A DNA stretch of 32,323 nt from Turneriella parva (lineage in GTDB: Bacteria; Spirochaetota; Leptospiria; Turneriellales; Turneriellaceae), in NCBI GenBank assembly GCA_020719945.1, contig DYPL01000026.1, forward strand, positions 1-32,323, written 5' to 3'. A program made the translations under genes and the position numbers. Below are positions 16,201 through 24,587 of the stretch, piece by piece. A model generated the notes under the pieces. That model saw only the letters and a list, made by a program, of their open reading frames with translations, searched no databases and was not told the origin of the DNA. Position 1 is the stretch's first letter, and each line of letters opens with the position of its first letter.

Positions 16201-16350
16201 CCCGCAATTGCATTGTCTTCCATCAATTCAGCCGAAATCATAGAAAAAGCACTGCAATCCGGTTTTGACCACTACGAAGTAAAGCTGGAAAAAGACAATC
16301 TTATCAAGGCCGTAAAAAGCATCCTGCTCGAAAGAAGGGGGGCCGCATGA
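13201..16350 (+). CDS. cheA: Hybrid chemotaxis histidine kinase CheA (Hpt, pseudo-Hpt, kinase, two CheW-like domains, receiver)
   Basis: A 1049-residue CheA. Hpt domain 1 (residues 1-105) has phosphorylatable H48 in VHTIKGTSG. A second Hpt-like domain (about 168-280) reads VSAIEGTARFIG, with S213 and E216 in place of the histidine and lysine, so it cannot be phosphorylated there. A proline-rich linker precedes the dimerisation helices (from about 346). The ATPase domain shows N461 in LVRNSADHGIE, DDGKGID at 501-507 and SGRGVGMD from 553. Two CheW-like domains follow, from about 596 and about 773. A receiver domain ends the protein (926-1045, acidic D933, phosphoacceptor D976 in SDLEMP). No P2 domain is evident. 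The terminal receiver may act as phosphate sink or internal regulator. Start is one base after the second receptor. Confidence 0.93.
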   Translation: MSDFDQEMISDFVEESKELLQSIVEDFLQLEKSPDDTNLVNKLFRAVHTIKGTSGFLGLTSIGTLSHAMETLMSKIRDGKILPENSHINALLASSDLLSKMIHDVHSSNSVDISALTALLQTLIDGKSVAAPESPPAVQGVPELQMLPKAAAEMGKPANRQDSSEGIDSEILTGFVFEARKYLNNLDELLSSLANHPEKADSSVLQNIFRAVSAIEGTARFIGLKNISMLAGDMAAFFENQLKAGSAVTANEMDSMLTVKDRLESLIDDIEHSDDIDVSDLHQKLQWVAGSTEPVPTTAINIPVLPSASPNLQVANPVPPGRPGAISKSPQKTAMPKAPEKEEIASETIRITVALIDQLMRLAGELVLIRNQLLITLNEEGGGKREVVQRLDSVTLELQEAIMKTRLQPVGTIFNKIPRIIRDLAQSLGKDIRVQIIGAEVELDKNILELLAGPMIHLVRNSADHGIETPEERTAAGKAPQGSLEVQAYHEGGLIHILIRDDGKGIDKEKVAKKAILSGIKTPVEIGSMSENEIMNLIMMPGFSTAEQVTDVSGRGVGMDVVSSSIEKLNGSIDITSQTGKGTTFLMKLPLTLAIIPSLIISSQGRRFAIPQVNLDELFSINAQSEGPRIERAGDQEVFRLRDSLLPMVRFNEVLSYAGRFSRNDKHHLIQKYHGGESRETSNTNFAVLIAGNRRFGLIIDEVIATEEIVVKPMHPAIKKIQIYSGATILGDGSVAMILDAEGIGNHAAIDFNAGLEDTSNLLRFAKTGEENTESVLLFRNGPNEQFAISLHLVQRIQQINLPNIEKVGSHEFANIDNKSFRILRLESLINVSAFAGTGNAFLLLFKHIAKPVGLLISELIDIKEVSISLDSFGYGTDGILGSDILDGKLTLFLDIHKLIELSDPIVKQTEISLRRATDKQNPDSARLLVVEDSSIFRQMLTRYLAPEGYNIDLAEDGLVALEKVRTNTYDLIISDLEMPNMNGLEFIRELRHSNYQNNIPAIALSSINSAEIIEKALQSGFDHYEVKLEKDNLIKAVKSILLERRGAA

Positions 16351-16856
16351 GAGAAACCTCTGGTTACGGAAATCGTCTGTTTGTAACATTTCATATGGGC
16401 GAGCAGCATTACGGAGTTGACATTCGCAGTGTTCGCGAAGTAAATTCAGAATTCCGGATGACGGACATTCCCCACAGTCCCAAAGAGGTGGTGGGATATG
16501 TTAACCTGCGTGGCCAGATTCATTTGATCATTGACCTTCGCCCTCTGTTAAGCCTTCCGGAATCCATGGTTCCTCTTTTACAAAGAAAATTAATCATTTT
16601 CAAGGAAAAGATAGGTGAGCCTTTTGGAATTATTGTGGATGACGTTGGAGACGTGATCACGATTTCAGAAGAGAGAATTGAAGATTTCAATCTTCAGGAT
16701 TCAAAACTGGATATTCCGGATCGGACATACGAGCAGGACATCATGAACGGAATCTGCAAACTGGATCAATCTCTCATGGTTACAATCGATGCCGAAAGCA
16801 TCCTGCGCATTATTACCGCAAGAATGGAGAACTATGAAAGTACTAATCGTCGATGA
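16347..16856 (+). CDS. cheW: CheW coupling protein
   Basis: A 169-residue CheW. Visible family features are FHMGEQHYGVDIRSVREV near the start, the VVGYVNLRGQIHLIIDLRPLL core, FGIIVDDVGDVITI and a terminal ILRII. CheW links receptors to CheA in the cytoplasmic array. Its ATG overlaps the cheA stop as ATGA, and its end overlaps cheB by 23 bases, so expression is coupled. The gene stands beside a CheA that already has two CheW-like domains, so the array stoichiometry may be unusual. Confidence 0.93.
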   Translation: MRETSGYGNRLFVTFHMGEQHYGVDIRSVREVNSEFRMTDIPHSPKEVVGYVNLRGQIHLIIDLRPLLSLPESMVPLLQRKLIIFKEKIGEPFGIIVDDVGDVITISEERIEDFNLQDSKLDIPDRTYEQDIMNGICKLDQSLMVTIDAESILRIITARMENYESTNRR

Positions 16857-17892
16857 TTCTATTATATTCCGAAAGGGAATAGAAAAAGCGCTCACACAGA
16901 TTCCCGGCATAATCGTAATCGGATCTTCCTGGAACGGACTCAAAGCTTTGGAGTTCTTACAGTCTCTACAAGTTTCAGATCTGCCAGATCTCATCACTTT
17001 AGATGTTGAAATGCCGGAAATGGATGGCCTGCAAACCCTGCAGGAAATTCAAAAGATAAACTATTCTCATCAGGGAAAAAAAACCATGCAGGTTCTGATG
17101 GTTTCTTCTCTCACCAAAGAAGGCGCAAAAGTAACCATTTCTGCACTCCAGCAGGGAGCGTTTGATTTTATTACAAAACCCGAAAATCTCGATTCAGATA
17201 AATCCGTGGAATTTTTGCGGGATGCGATAACCGAAAAAATAAAAATAATTTCCGGCAAAGACAAAGGGGAACAAATTATTTCCCGCACCAGCAAACTGGA
17301 AACAAAGCTGGCTTCTTCCTTCCGTTGTATTGGAATTGGCATTTCTACGGGAGGGCCAAAAACACTTATGCAGCTGTTGCCGCCCCTGTGTGAAGCGACA
17401 AATCTTCCCATACTTATTGTTCAGCATATGCCAGAAGAATTCACAAAATCTCTTGCCGCAAACCTCGATCGTTATACATCGCACCGGGTCAAAGAAGCAG
17501 AAGAGGGCGAGACCATCTCTGACAAGACTGTGTATATTGCGCCGGGCGGAAAACACATGGTTGCCCGATACGACCAGCAGGGCAAGTCAGTGATCGGCAT
17601 TAATGATCACCCCGCCGAAAACGGCTGCAAACCTTCTGTCGATATTTTATTTAGATCTCTTGCTTCAATTTTTGCAGACAAAACAATTGCCCTAATTTTA
17701 ACGGGAATGGGTAACGACGGAACGCGCGGACTGGCAACGCTTAAAAGAGCCGGTGCCCATGTGATTGCGCAGGACGAAGCGAGCAGCACCATCTGGGGAA
17801 TGCCCGGCAGCGCCGTAAAAAGCGGCGTGACAGATGAGGTTCTGCCCCTCGACGAGATACCTTCGCGCATACGGAAAATCCTTCATGGATGA
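16834..17892 (+). CDS. cheB: Protein-glutamate methylesterase/deamidase CheB
   Basis: A 352-residue response regulator. The receiver domain begins KVLIVDDSIIFRKG with phosphoacceptor D57 (LDVEMPEMDG). The methylesterase domain has the catalytic triad S171 (GISTGGP), H198 (VQHMP) and D295 (GMGNDG). It removes methyl groups from receptor glutamates to adapt the system, opposing CheR. I chose ATG 16834, where MKVLIVDD matches receiver starts and GGAG lies upstream; earlier in-frame sequence overlaps cheW. Its stop overlaps the cheR start (ATGA). Confidence 0.95.
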   Translation: MKVLIVDDSIIFRKGIEKALTQIPGIIVIGSSWNGLKALEFLQSLQVSDLPDLITLDVEMPEMDGLQTLQEIQKINYSHQGKKTMQVLMVSSLTKEGAKVTISALQQGAFDFITKPENLDSDKSVEFLRDAITEKIKIISGKDKGEQIISRTSKLETKLASSFRCIGIGISTGGPKTLMQLLPPLCEATNLPILIVQHMPEEFTKSLAANLDRYTSHRVKEAEEGETISDKTVYIAPGGKHMVARYDQQGKSVIGINDHPAENGCKPSVDILFRSLASIFADKTIALILTGMGNDGTRGLATLKRAGAHVIAQDEASSTIWGMPGSAVKSGVTDEVLPLDEIPSRIRKILHG

Positions 17893-18749
17893 TTATGGAA
17901 GACAAAATAAGCGAAAAAGACTTTGCTCCCATTGGGGAATATATCGAAACGATTTCTGGCGTGAACCTGAAGTACGAGAAAGAATACCTTGTGAGACAGA
18001 GACTTACACCCATTTTGCTGCGCAACGGTTTTGACAGTTTTTCCATATTTGCGCGCCACGTATTGAGCAACAAAAACAATACTTTTAATGCCGATGTGAT
18101 ATCAGCTATCTGCACACATGAAACCTCTTTTTTCCGCGACGAGCACTTTTTTACAGCCCTGGCCCGCCACGTGTTTACAGAATTCAGCGTCCAGAATTCC
18201 GAGCAGCCTGTAAAAATCTGGAGTGCAGCTGCCTCAACCGGTCAGGAGATTTATTCTCTTGCCATTCTCATCGATGAGTTTGTGCACTCGCACCCGTATG
18301 CGGGATTGCAGTTTAAAGACTTCCGCATTTTCGGAACAGACATAGATGGGAAGGTTCTTAAAAAAACTGCGGATGGAATTTACACGGAGGCAGAGGTTTC
18401 CAGAGGATTATCCTCGGGAAGACTTTCCAAATATTTCACACCCATCCAGGACGGCTGGTACGTAAATCCCAAATTGCGCGACATTGTGATCTTAAACAGA
18501 CTCTCTCTCCACGACTTTTCGTTATCTGATATTACAGAAGCTCCCTTCGATATTATTCTACTGAGAAACGTTCTCATCTACTTCAGGGAAGATACCACCA
18601 GAAATATCATTTCTGCCATACACTCCCTCATGAAGTCGGGGGGATATTTACTGCTTGGATCTTCAGAAAACCTATATAAAATTTCGGATCTGTTTGAATC
18701 CATCGCTTTTGAAAATTCAATTCTTTACAGGAAAAAGGACTCAACATGA
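17889..18749 (+). CDS. cheR: Chemotaxis protein methyltransferase CheR
   Basis: A 286-residue SAM-dependent methyltransferase for receptor glutamates. The N-terminal helical domain includes ISEKDFAPIGEYIETISGV and ICTHETSFFRDEHFF. The SAM-binding domain has IWSAAASTGQEIYSLAI (usual form WSAGCSTGEEPYSLA), FGTDIDGKVL, and ILLRNVLIYF with a terminal GGYLLLGSSENLY. Starts at ATG 17889 or 17895 are both possible; the first overlaps the cheB stop. Its own stop overlaps the cyclase gene as ATGA. Confidence 0.95.
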   Translation: MIMEDKISEKDFAPIGEYIETISGVNLKYEKEYLVRQRLTPILLRNGFDSFSIFARHVLSNKNNTFNADVISAICTHETSFFRDEHFFTALARHVFTEFSVQNSEQPVKIWSAAASTGQEIYSLAILIDEFVHSHPYAGLQFKDFRIFGTDIDGKVLKKTADGIYTEAEVSRGLSSGRLSKYFTPIQDGWYVNPKLRDIVILNRLSLHDFSLSDITEAPFDIILLRNVLIYFREDTTRNIISAIHSLMKSGGYLLLGSSENLYKISDLFESIAFENSILYRKKDST

Positions 18750-20263
18750 CATTCCCTCTGATAACAGAAGATCCCCTCATTGCATCTCTGCTGTCCCTTT
18801 CTTTCAAAAATAAAGGAATTACGCTCCAGATATTTTCCGAACCGGCACAGATCCCAGAGTCACGGGCCTATCTGCTCGACGCCCTTCTATATTCAAAAAG
18901 CATCTGGAAGGATTTCGCTAAAAAAAAAGGAAAGGATTCAACGGTTATTGTTCTTATAGACCCGTTTACAGAAATTCCGGATACGGAAAAACCTAACTGC
19001 CATACATTCAGCCGAAATCTGAAAGATCTGGACACGCTATACTCTCTACTTGTTTCTATAGAAAAGTCGCGCCCCGAACCGGCATCCACAAAAAATACGA
19101 ATCCGCCCACAGCTCCTGAAAAAAACGAACACGTTAGCGTTGCCGACGCCGAGGTGGGCCAAGCACCTTCTTCGGATGTCGCTGATTTTGTCGGCTCGGA
19201 TGTTCATGTACTGCTTGCAGACGACAGCAAACCAATCCGAAATTTTGTAACAAAACTTTTGCAATCTAAGAACTTTCAAGTTACGACATTTGAAAACGGC
19301 CAGGAGCTGTTAGACTATCTGCACAACGACATGGGCGATCTAATCCTCATCGATAACCAAATGCCGGTACTGAACGGAATTGATACACTGCGCATACTCA
19401 AAGCAAATGAAAAGACAAAAAGTATTCCTGTTTTATTTTTATCGGCAATCAAAGATAAAGATCAGATTGTTACGGCACTTGAATTTGGCGCAGACGATTA
19501 CATGGAAAAGCCGTTTAATAACAATGAATTTTTTGCACGCATCAACGTTCATCTCCGCATAGAAATGCTGAAAAAACAGCTGTTCCAGAAAAACAGAATG
19601 CTGGAGTCCATGAACGAAGAAATTTCTTTTCAGAAAGAACAGTCAGACAAGCTGCTTCTCAATACACTCCCCAAAAAAATTGTAGAAGAACTGAAAGAGA
19701 AGGGGAAAACAGAACCCGAAACGTTTAACAACGTAACGGTGTACTTTTCGGATATAGTAGGATTTACTAAAAAATCTTCTTCCATGGAACCGGGAAATTT
19801 GATCTCTGAATTGAACGAGATTTTTACAGAGTTCGATAGCATAATGGAACGCCATGACTGCGAGCGCATCAAAACAATCGGGGATGCATACTTAGCGGTT
19901 TGCGGAATGCCAGAGCCCAACTCTGAACATGCGCGAAACATTGCCAACGCCGCACTCGACATAAGGGGTTACCTTGCCCAGCGCAATGCTGAAAACGAAA
20001 TCCAATGGGAAGCAAGAATCGGAATTCACACGGGAAAAGTGGTGGGTGGAGTTGTCGGCATCAAAAAATACATATACGATATTTTTGGCGACACCATCAA
20101 CACTGCATCCCGCATGGAAAGCAATTCACTGCCAATGAAAATCAACGTTTCTTCTGAAATCTACGAACTACTAAAAAACGAATTTGTATTTGAAGAGCGG
20201 GAACCGCTGGAAGTCAAAGGCAAGGGGACAATGAAAATGTTTTTCCTGAATGGGCCTGCTTAA
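18746..20263 (+). CDS. Receiver-class III adenylate cyclase fusion (output of the Che system)
   Basis: A 505-residue protein. Residues 1-110 resemble a degenerate receiver without the acidic residues. A proline/glutamate-rich linker leads to a full CheY-like receiver (153-270) with phosphoacceptor D203 in LIDNQMP and conserved K in YMEKPF. A coiled linker joins it to a class III cyclase domain (about 325-503). Metal ligands are D336 (YFSDIVGFTK) and D380 (IGDAY). The base-specificity residues are K376 (RIKTIGD) and D445 (YDIFGDTIN), the adenylate-cyclase pair; guanylate cyclases have E and C. INTASRMES supplies the transition-state asparagine and arginine. It should make cAMP under control of receiver phosphorylation. 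It overlaps cheR by ATGA, so it belongs to the same regulon; no separate cheY exists in the window. Confidence 0.93.
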   Translation: MTFPLITEDPLIASLLSLSFKNKGITLQIFSEPAQIPESRAYLLDALLYSKSIWKDFAKKKGKDSTVIVLIDPFTEIPDTEKPNCHTFSRNLKDLDTLYSLLVSIEKSRPEPASTKNTNPPTAPEKNEHVSVADAEVGQAPSSDVADFVGSDVHVLLADDSKPIRNFVTKLLQSKNFQVTTFENGQELLDYLHNDMGDLILIDNQMPVLNGIDTLRILKANEKTKSIPVLFLSAIKDKDQIVTALEFGADDYMEKPFNNNEFFARINVHLRIEMLKKQLFQKNRMLESMNEEISFQKEQSDKLLLNTLPKKIVEELKEKGKTEPETFNNVTVYFSDIVGFTKKSSSMEPGNLISELNEIFTEFDSIMERHDCERIKTIGDAYLAVCGMPEPNSEHARNIANAALDIRGYLAQRNAENEIQWEARIGIHTGKVVGGVVGIKKYIYDIFGDTINTASRMESNSLPMKINVSSEIYELLKNEFVFEEREPLEVKGKGTMKMFFLNGPA

Positions 20264-20365
20264 ATTTTCTTTACAGCCGCCGTGCATCAACATATCCGAT
20301 ACTACCCAACAAAAAGAGCCTGAACAGCATTGGCTTTTCAGGATACTTAAGTAAGCTCTGATAAA

Positions 20366-20395
20366 GCATGCGTGCGGCTCGCTCCGCCGCTATGC
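20366..20395. terminator. Hairpin between the convergent cyclase and receptor genes
   Basis: GCAT and GCGGC (20366-20378) pair with GCCGC and ATGC (20386-20395) around a TCGCTCC loop. It sits in the 141 bases between two convergent genes. No T-run follows on either strand, so it may be a weak terminator. A smaller dyad CCTGAA/TTCAGG lies at 20319-20342. Confidence 0.4.
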
Positions 20396-20404
20396 GAACA
20401 GAGG

Positions 20405-21874
20405 TTACTTAAAGAAACTCACGGTTTCTTTAAGGGTTTCGGAAAAGCTTCTCATCTCAGCAGAAGTAGCGGCAAGCTCCTCTGCTGAACTTGCATTCTG
20501 CTGCACAGAAGTATTGATCTGAAAAATTGCAGAACTGATTTCAGAAATGGCGCGCGTTTGCTTTTGAGAAGTAAGGGTAATTTTTTGAATCAGCTCAACG
20601 CTTTGCTGTATCCTCGGCACTATCAGCTGTATTTCTTTTAATACATTTTCTGATTTCTGGACGCTCTGCTGAACCAAGGCAATAATTTCTTTTGCGCCTG
20701 CCTGCGATGTATCAGCAAGCTTGGACACCTCGCCGGCTACAACGGCAAATCCACGGCCATGTTCTCCTGCGCGGGCCGCCTCAATTGTTGCATTCAATGA
20801 AAGAAGATTTGTCTGGGAGGCTATTTCTTCAATTACACGGCTTTTGTTCTGAATTTCCTGAATCATCTCCATAAGATTTTTCATGGAATCCTGCACAGCC
20901 TGCCCGCTGCGACGAGTCACATCAGAACTTTCGCTGCTTTTTTCAGCAGCTGCTTCGGCCTCATCCTTGGCCTCGGAAGCAGAGCGGGAGATTTCTTCCA
21001 GTGAGCCTGTAATTTCTTCCATGGTGGCGGCCTCGTTATTGGTTTCACCAGAAATAAGATCCGCTGTAGCATTAATTTCCTGGGCAGACACGGCAAGATG
21101 CTCCGCACTGCTGCGCACATTCTGGCCAATTTCAAAGAGGCGCTCACTGAACTGCTTCATCTCTTTTTCGAGCATGCCAAATTCATTTTTAGAAAAAAAA
21201 TCCTGCTCGTAACTGAAGTGACCATCTTTCATTTTATGAACCACCTCCGTCAAATGCTTGAGCGAGCGGGTCATATAAATGGCCATCAGAGAGACAAAAA
21301 AAACGATAAACACAGAAAGCCCAATATCCATCCCGAAAATCAGATTCTGGACAAGTTCCCTAGCTTTTGGAATCATGTCAGAAAAAATTTTCCGGTTTTT
21401 TTCGGTCTCCACGAGATACCGGTTCAGGTTTGTCAACAATTCGGGATATGCCAGAGAGCCCGATAAATAGCGCTGTGTATATCCCTGCGCCTCAAGATTG
21501 TCTTTGCCTTCTTTTTCGCAAATATCAAAAGCCTCGCCAAAACCCAGCACTCCAAAACCCCAGCGCTCCAGTGGAATCACAGAAGACAAACAAAGCTCAG
21601 GCTCTGCCATATTTTGCTCCAAAATGGGAAGCAGGCCAAGGTCGTTGCGGGAAGAAGATTCGCGCGTAAGAAGAGTATGTATTTCAGCAGAAGAAACAAC
21701 AGGATCGAGAACCTGCAACGCCGCTATTTTATTTTCTTTGAGCATGGTAAATTCCGTGTGCTCTCTTTCCAGAAACTGAAAAAAACCCGTCTTTCCAAGC
21801 TCGATCATTCCAACAAGGTTAAAGATAATAAAGAAAACGATGGAACCGACAATGAGTGTCATTTTCATTTTCAT
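20405..21874 (-). CDS. Methyl-accepting chemotaxis protein, canonical transmembrane type
   Basis: A 489-residue receptor from ATG 21874. The first membrane helix follows [19 protein letters not shown], a periplasmic sensor of about 150 residues follows (it has two cysteines, in ELCLSS and DICEKE), and the second helix is [22 protein letters not shown]. Next come HAMP and a signalling domain with the fully conserved tip [20 protein letters not shown] and [15 protein letters not shown]. It therefore keeps the arginine and glutamate that the two operon receptors lack, so it may belong to a different array or seed a mixed one. No pentapeptide tail. It is convergent with the chemosensory operon and downstream of the tail-fibre-like gene. 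Starts at 21868 or 21862 are possible. Confidence 0.92.
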   Translation of the reverse strand: MKMKMTLIVGSIVFFIIFNLVGMIELGKTGFFQFLEREHTEFTMLKENKIAALQVLDPVVSSAEIHTLLTRESSSRNDLGLLPILEQNMAEPELCLSSVIPLERWGFGVLGFGEAFDICEKEGKDNLEAQGYTQRYLSGSLAYPELLTNLNRYLVETEKNRKIFSDMIPKARELVQNLIFGMDIGLSVFIVFFVSLMAIYMTRSLKHLTEVVHKMKDGHFSYEQDFFSKNEFGMLEKEMKQFSERLFEIGQNVRSSAEHLAVSAQEINATADLISGETNNEAATMEEITGSLEEISRSASEAKDEAEAAAEKSSESSDVTRRSGQAVQDSMKNLMEMIQEIQNKSRVIEEIASQTNLLSLNATIEAARAGEHGRGFAVVAGEVSKLADTSQAGAKEIIALVQQSVQKSENVLKEIQLIVPRIQQSVELIQKITLTSQKQTRAISEISSAIFQINTSVQQNASSAEELAATSAEMRSFSETLKETVSFFK

Positions 21875-22175
21875 GTTTACAAACCCGGAAAAATGGAATT
21901 CATCTCCAAAAACAGCATGCTGCTTCAAAATAGCAATTGCTTTTTATGAGAAAAGCCCACACACATGAGACATAAGGTTTATTATGAGAAGTGCCGGGCT
22001 CCGCCTGCGAACCCTGCCCATACGCGCAAAAAATCAAAAGAACAAATTTCTCATCCCATATGGTTCAACGCGTTTAATCAAATGAGGTGCCCTATCCGGG
22101 CGGGACGTCGCTTCCGGAAAGGAATTACTTAATCTCCATAATGTCAATCCGCCCGCATAAACATGGTCGTATATT
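21875..22175. other. Intergenic region upstream of the third receptor
   Basis: About 300 bases without a gene. It holds ATGAGACATAA (21965-21975), an 11-base match to the 15-bp box found beside rep. A perfect -35-like TTGACA lies on the minus strand at 22142-22147, but I see no good -10 at normal spacing. It also receives the end of the tail-fibre-like gene. Confidence 0.4.
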
Positions 22176-24569
22176 TTATTTTACCAGCAAGACCTGTACA
22201 ACCGTTTCTCTGTTTTCGCTGGAAGAAGAAACTGCAATCGCCAGCGCTTTTTCGTCAGCGGCACAAACGCTGGCAACACCGGGATCTGCACCCTTAAAAC
22301 AGAGCTTATCGCCAGACTGAACCGGGCCGCGAACGCGCATGGGCAGCAACCCGGAAACGCCAACCAGGCTTTTCCCCTCTGGTCCCACTACAAGGGCTGC
22401 ACTCTTTACAAACACGCCAACCACGGGTTCTTTTTTGTCGCGAACCTGGGCAAGGCGACTTTCTTTTAATGTAAGCAGATCGCCCTCTTGTACCGGGTCG
22501 CGAATCTCCCCAGGAAAAGAAACGGCAATGGCGCCATTCTTCTCGGCAAAAACCTCTCCCGAAAAACGGGAAATTCCTTCTGCGTGCAGGGCTCGGCCAG
22601 ACCCGCGAACAGCCCCCCAGGTTGCCGGAATCGTGAGGGCATAATTTTCAGCAGAGAATGCCTGCATCCCAACGCCTTCTCTCGACGATGCCTCTACGGC
22701 TGTTCCTTTTTTAGAAACCGCCGTTAAGGCCGTTCTCTCTCCAGATCGCGATACGAGTCCACCACGCAATAGCGCTGCCGCCCCCTCTGCGTTTTTGACA
22801 TAAAGAGGGAATCCCTGCGGATCGGGAGAGTTCCAGTCTTTAACATCAGAAGTCTTCTCCCCTGCCTCCATGTGCAGCGGCCCTTTGTGTTCGGCAAACG
22901 AATGACCTGCCTTAGCATATTCTGCATGATCATGCGGGAGCGGATCTCTCGCATCGGTAAGCCGTTTATCGGTAGCCTGCACGACACTACCAGCGGCCAA
23001 ATCGCCATTGGCTGCAAGAGAAACAATCCCCGGACTGGATTCCGTTGCAGGCTTAAGCCTTTCATCACTGCTCTGAACGGCCTTTAAGGGAGAATCTTCC
23101 CCGCTGCGTGCAAACTGTACCCCGCCACGGCTCGTTTCGGTTCCTTCTGCCAGCCTTGGATCATCGGACTGAACCGCCGCAAGGGAAGCAGATTCTCCAT
23201 GAACGGCAAAGCGCCCTATTCCGGGAATCGCCGTAGAGGCCGATCGAAGCCGCGCGTCATTGCCCTGCACAACCGTGCCCGGCAATACTCCGCCATTTTC
23301 AGCAAGGATGACAATTCCAGACTGCTTCTCCGTCGCCATTTTAAGACGCGAATCGCTCGCCTGAACAGCCTGGCCAGACAATGTTGCACTGTCATCGGCA
23401 AGCTGCACAATTCCTGGATAATCCACCGTTCCACGACGCAGGCGGGGATCAGTAGACTGAACCGCCGTCATGGGACGCACTTCATCATGGCTGGCAAGCT
23501 GGATAATGCCGGGGTATTCTTCCGAAGCCGGGCGCAAACGTGGATCATGAGACTGTACCACTTTTCCAGAGGCCGACTCCCCTTCTCCCGCAAGCAAAAC
23601 AATTCCTTCATTTGTGGTCGATGCCGGTTTAAGACGGGAATCGCTCGATTGAACAGACTTCATTCGAGATGTTCCTCTATCTTCAGAAAATGTAACTACA
23701 CCGGGCATCAGCTCGCTGGCATACAGAGGCTGGTTACCACTCCCCCTGCGAGCCTGCGAATCCGGCAGGGCAAATATTTTCATATCGAGAATTCTGGAGC
23801 AAAAAGAATCTTTCTTCTTTTGAAAGGGTTCATGCACATGCAGGCGCACTCTGTTTGCCCTTGCATTTTCAATATCCCAGAAATAGATTGAGCCAGGAGA
23901 TGCAAAGAACTGGCTTTCCGTAATCACTGTTTGCCATACATTTCCATCGAGAGAAAGTTCTATGCTGAATGACGACGGGAAACAGGTTACCTCTTCGTGA
24001 ACCGACTTTAGAGCAATCCTGCGAATATACCGGGGATGGTTGAAGGAAACCTCGACAAAGTCTATGGCGGGTTCTGAAGTTTCTGCAGATGACCAGCCGT
24101 AATCTTCCCTGCCATCAAATAAATTTTCCGCAGTCCACAACCGGTCTAATTGTGAGCTCGCTTTGACCTGAAGTTCTGCATTGCGCTGTACTTCTATTCT
24201 GGGGGCCGAAAAATGAGAGAACAAACTCCCCGATCCCGGGGAAATATTGAGCTGCAAATGAGAACCCTCTGTGAGCGGAAAATCCCATACAACAAAATGA
24301 GCCTGCTTCATCTCGTGCACAATGGGCACCCTGCTCCAGTTTTCACCGTCTACAGAAGCGAACACAGATATCTTGAGATTATAGTCTGCCTCCATTCTAA
24401 TTCTGCTGAAGCTTCTCACTCCGCCAAAAGCAATGAGAACAGTGTCAGAATACACCGAATTCGTTTTTTGGAGATGGTAGGATACGGAGTCTTTTTTATT
24501 CTCTGCACTTCCATGGAGAGCCGACGCAGACTCAATTTCCAAGGACTCGGGACGGGTAATGTCTATCAT
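22176..24569 (-). CDS. Large phage-tail-fibre-like/adhesin protein with discoidin-like N-terminus and eight 32-residue repeats
   Basis: A 797-residue protein from ATG 24569 (GGAG ten bases upstream; TTG 24587 is an alternative). The first 270 residues look like two discoidin (F5/8 type C) beta-sandwiches, e.g. ISVFASVDGENWSRVP and then AENLFDGREDYGWSS with FSIELSLDGNVWQTV. Residues about 289-543 are eight repeats of 32 residues with pattern GIVxLAxxGxxxxxxxVQSxDxRLxxA. The last runs into DKRLTDARDPLPHDHAEYA, very like phage tail fibres. The C-terminal 150 residues contain VVGVFVKSAALVVGPEG, VSGLLPMRVRGPVQSGDKL and PGVASV, a beta domain that ends many tail fibres and surface proteins. No signal peptide. 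It probably binds surfaces or glycans; no other tail genes are present. It follows the four-segment membrane protein by 18 bases. Confidence 0.75.
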   Translation of the reverse strand: MIDITRPESLEIESASALHGSAENKKDSVSYHLQKTNSVYSDTVLIAFGGVRSFSRIRMEADYNLKISVFASVDGENWSRVPIVHEMKQAHFVVWDFPLTEGSHLQLNISPGSGSLFSHFSAPRIEVQRNAELQVKASSQLDRLWTAENLFDGREDYGWSSAETSEPAIDFVEVSFNHPRYIRRIALKSVHEEVTCFPSSFSIELSLDGNVWQTVITESQFFASPGSIYFWDIENARANRVRLHVHEPFQKKKDSFCSRILDMKIFALPDSQARRGSGNQPLYASELMPGVVTFSEDRGTSRMKSVQSSDSRLKPASTTNEGIVLLAGEGESASGKVVQSHDPRLRPASEEYPGIIQLASHDEVRPMTAVQSTDPRLRRGTVDYPGIVQLADDSATLSGQAVQASDSRLKMATEKQSGIVILAENGGVLPGTVVQGNDARLRSASTAIPGIGRFAVHGESASLAAVQSDDPRLAEGTETSRGGVQFARSGEDSPLKAVQSSDERLKPATESSPGIVSLAANGDLAAGSVVQATDKRLTDARDPLPHDHAEYAKAGHSFAEHKGPLHMEAGEKTSDVKDWNSPDPQGFPLYVKNAEGAAALLRGGLVSRSGERTALTAVSKKGTAVEASSREGVGMQAFSAENYALTIPATWGAVRGSGRALHAEGISRFSGEVFAEKNGAIAVSFPGEIRDPVQEGDLLTLKESRLAQVRDKKEPVVGVFVKSAALVVGPEGKSLVGVSGLLPMRVRGPVQSGDKLCFKGADPGVASVCAADEKALAIAVSSSSENRETVVQVLLVK
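22940..23705 (-). repeat. Eight tandem repeats of 96 bp within the tail-fibre-like gene
   Basis: The DNA encoding residues 289-543 repeats with a 96-bp period, seen as recurring PGIV..LA and VQ(S/A).D.RL motifs. The copies are diverged at the base level, so they are old and not a recent slippage product. Confidence 0.8.
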
Positions 24570-24587
24570 TCCTGAACAGCTCCGCAA

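Noticed and set aside
22940-23705. Regular 96-bp repeats might suggest a CRISPR-like array.
   Set aside because: The units are contiguous, diverged and in one open frame encoding a 32-residue protein repeat; there are no spacers and no cas genes.
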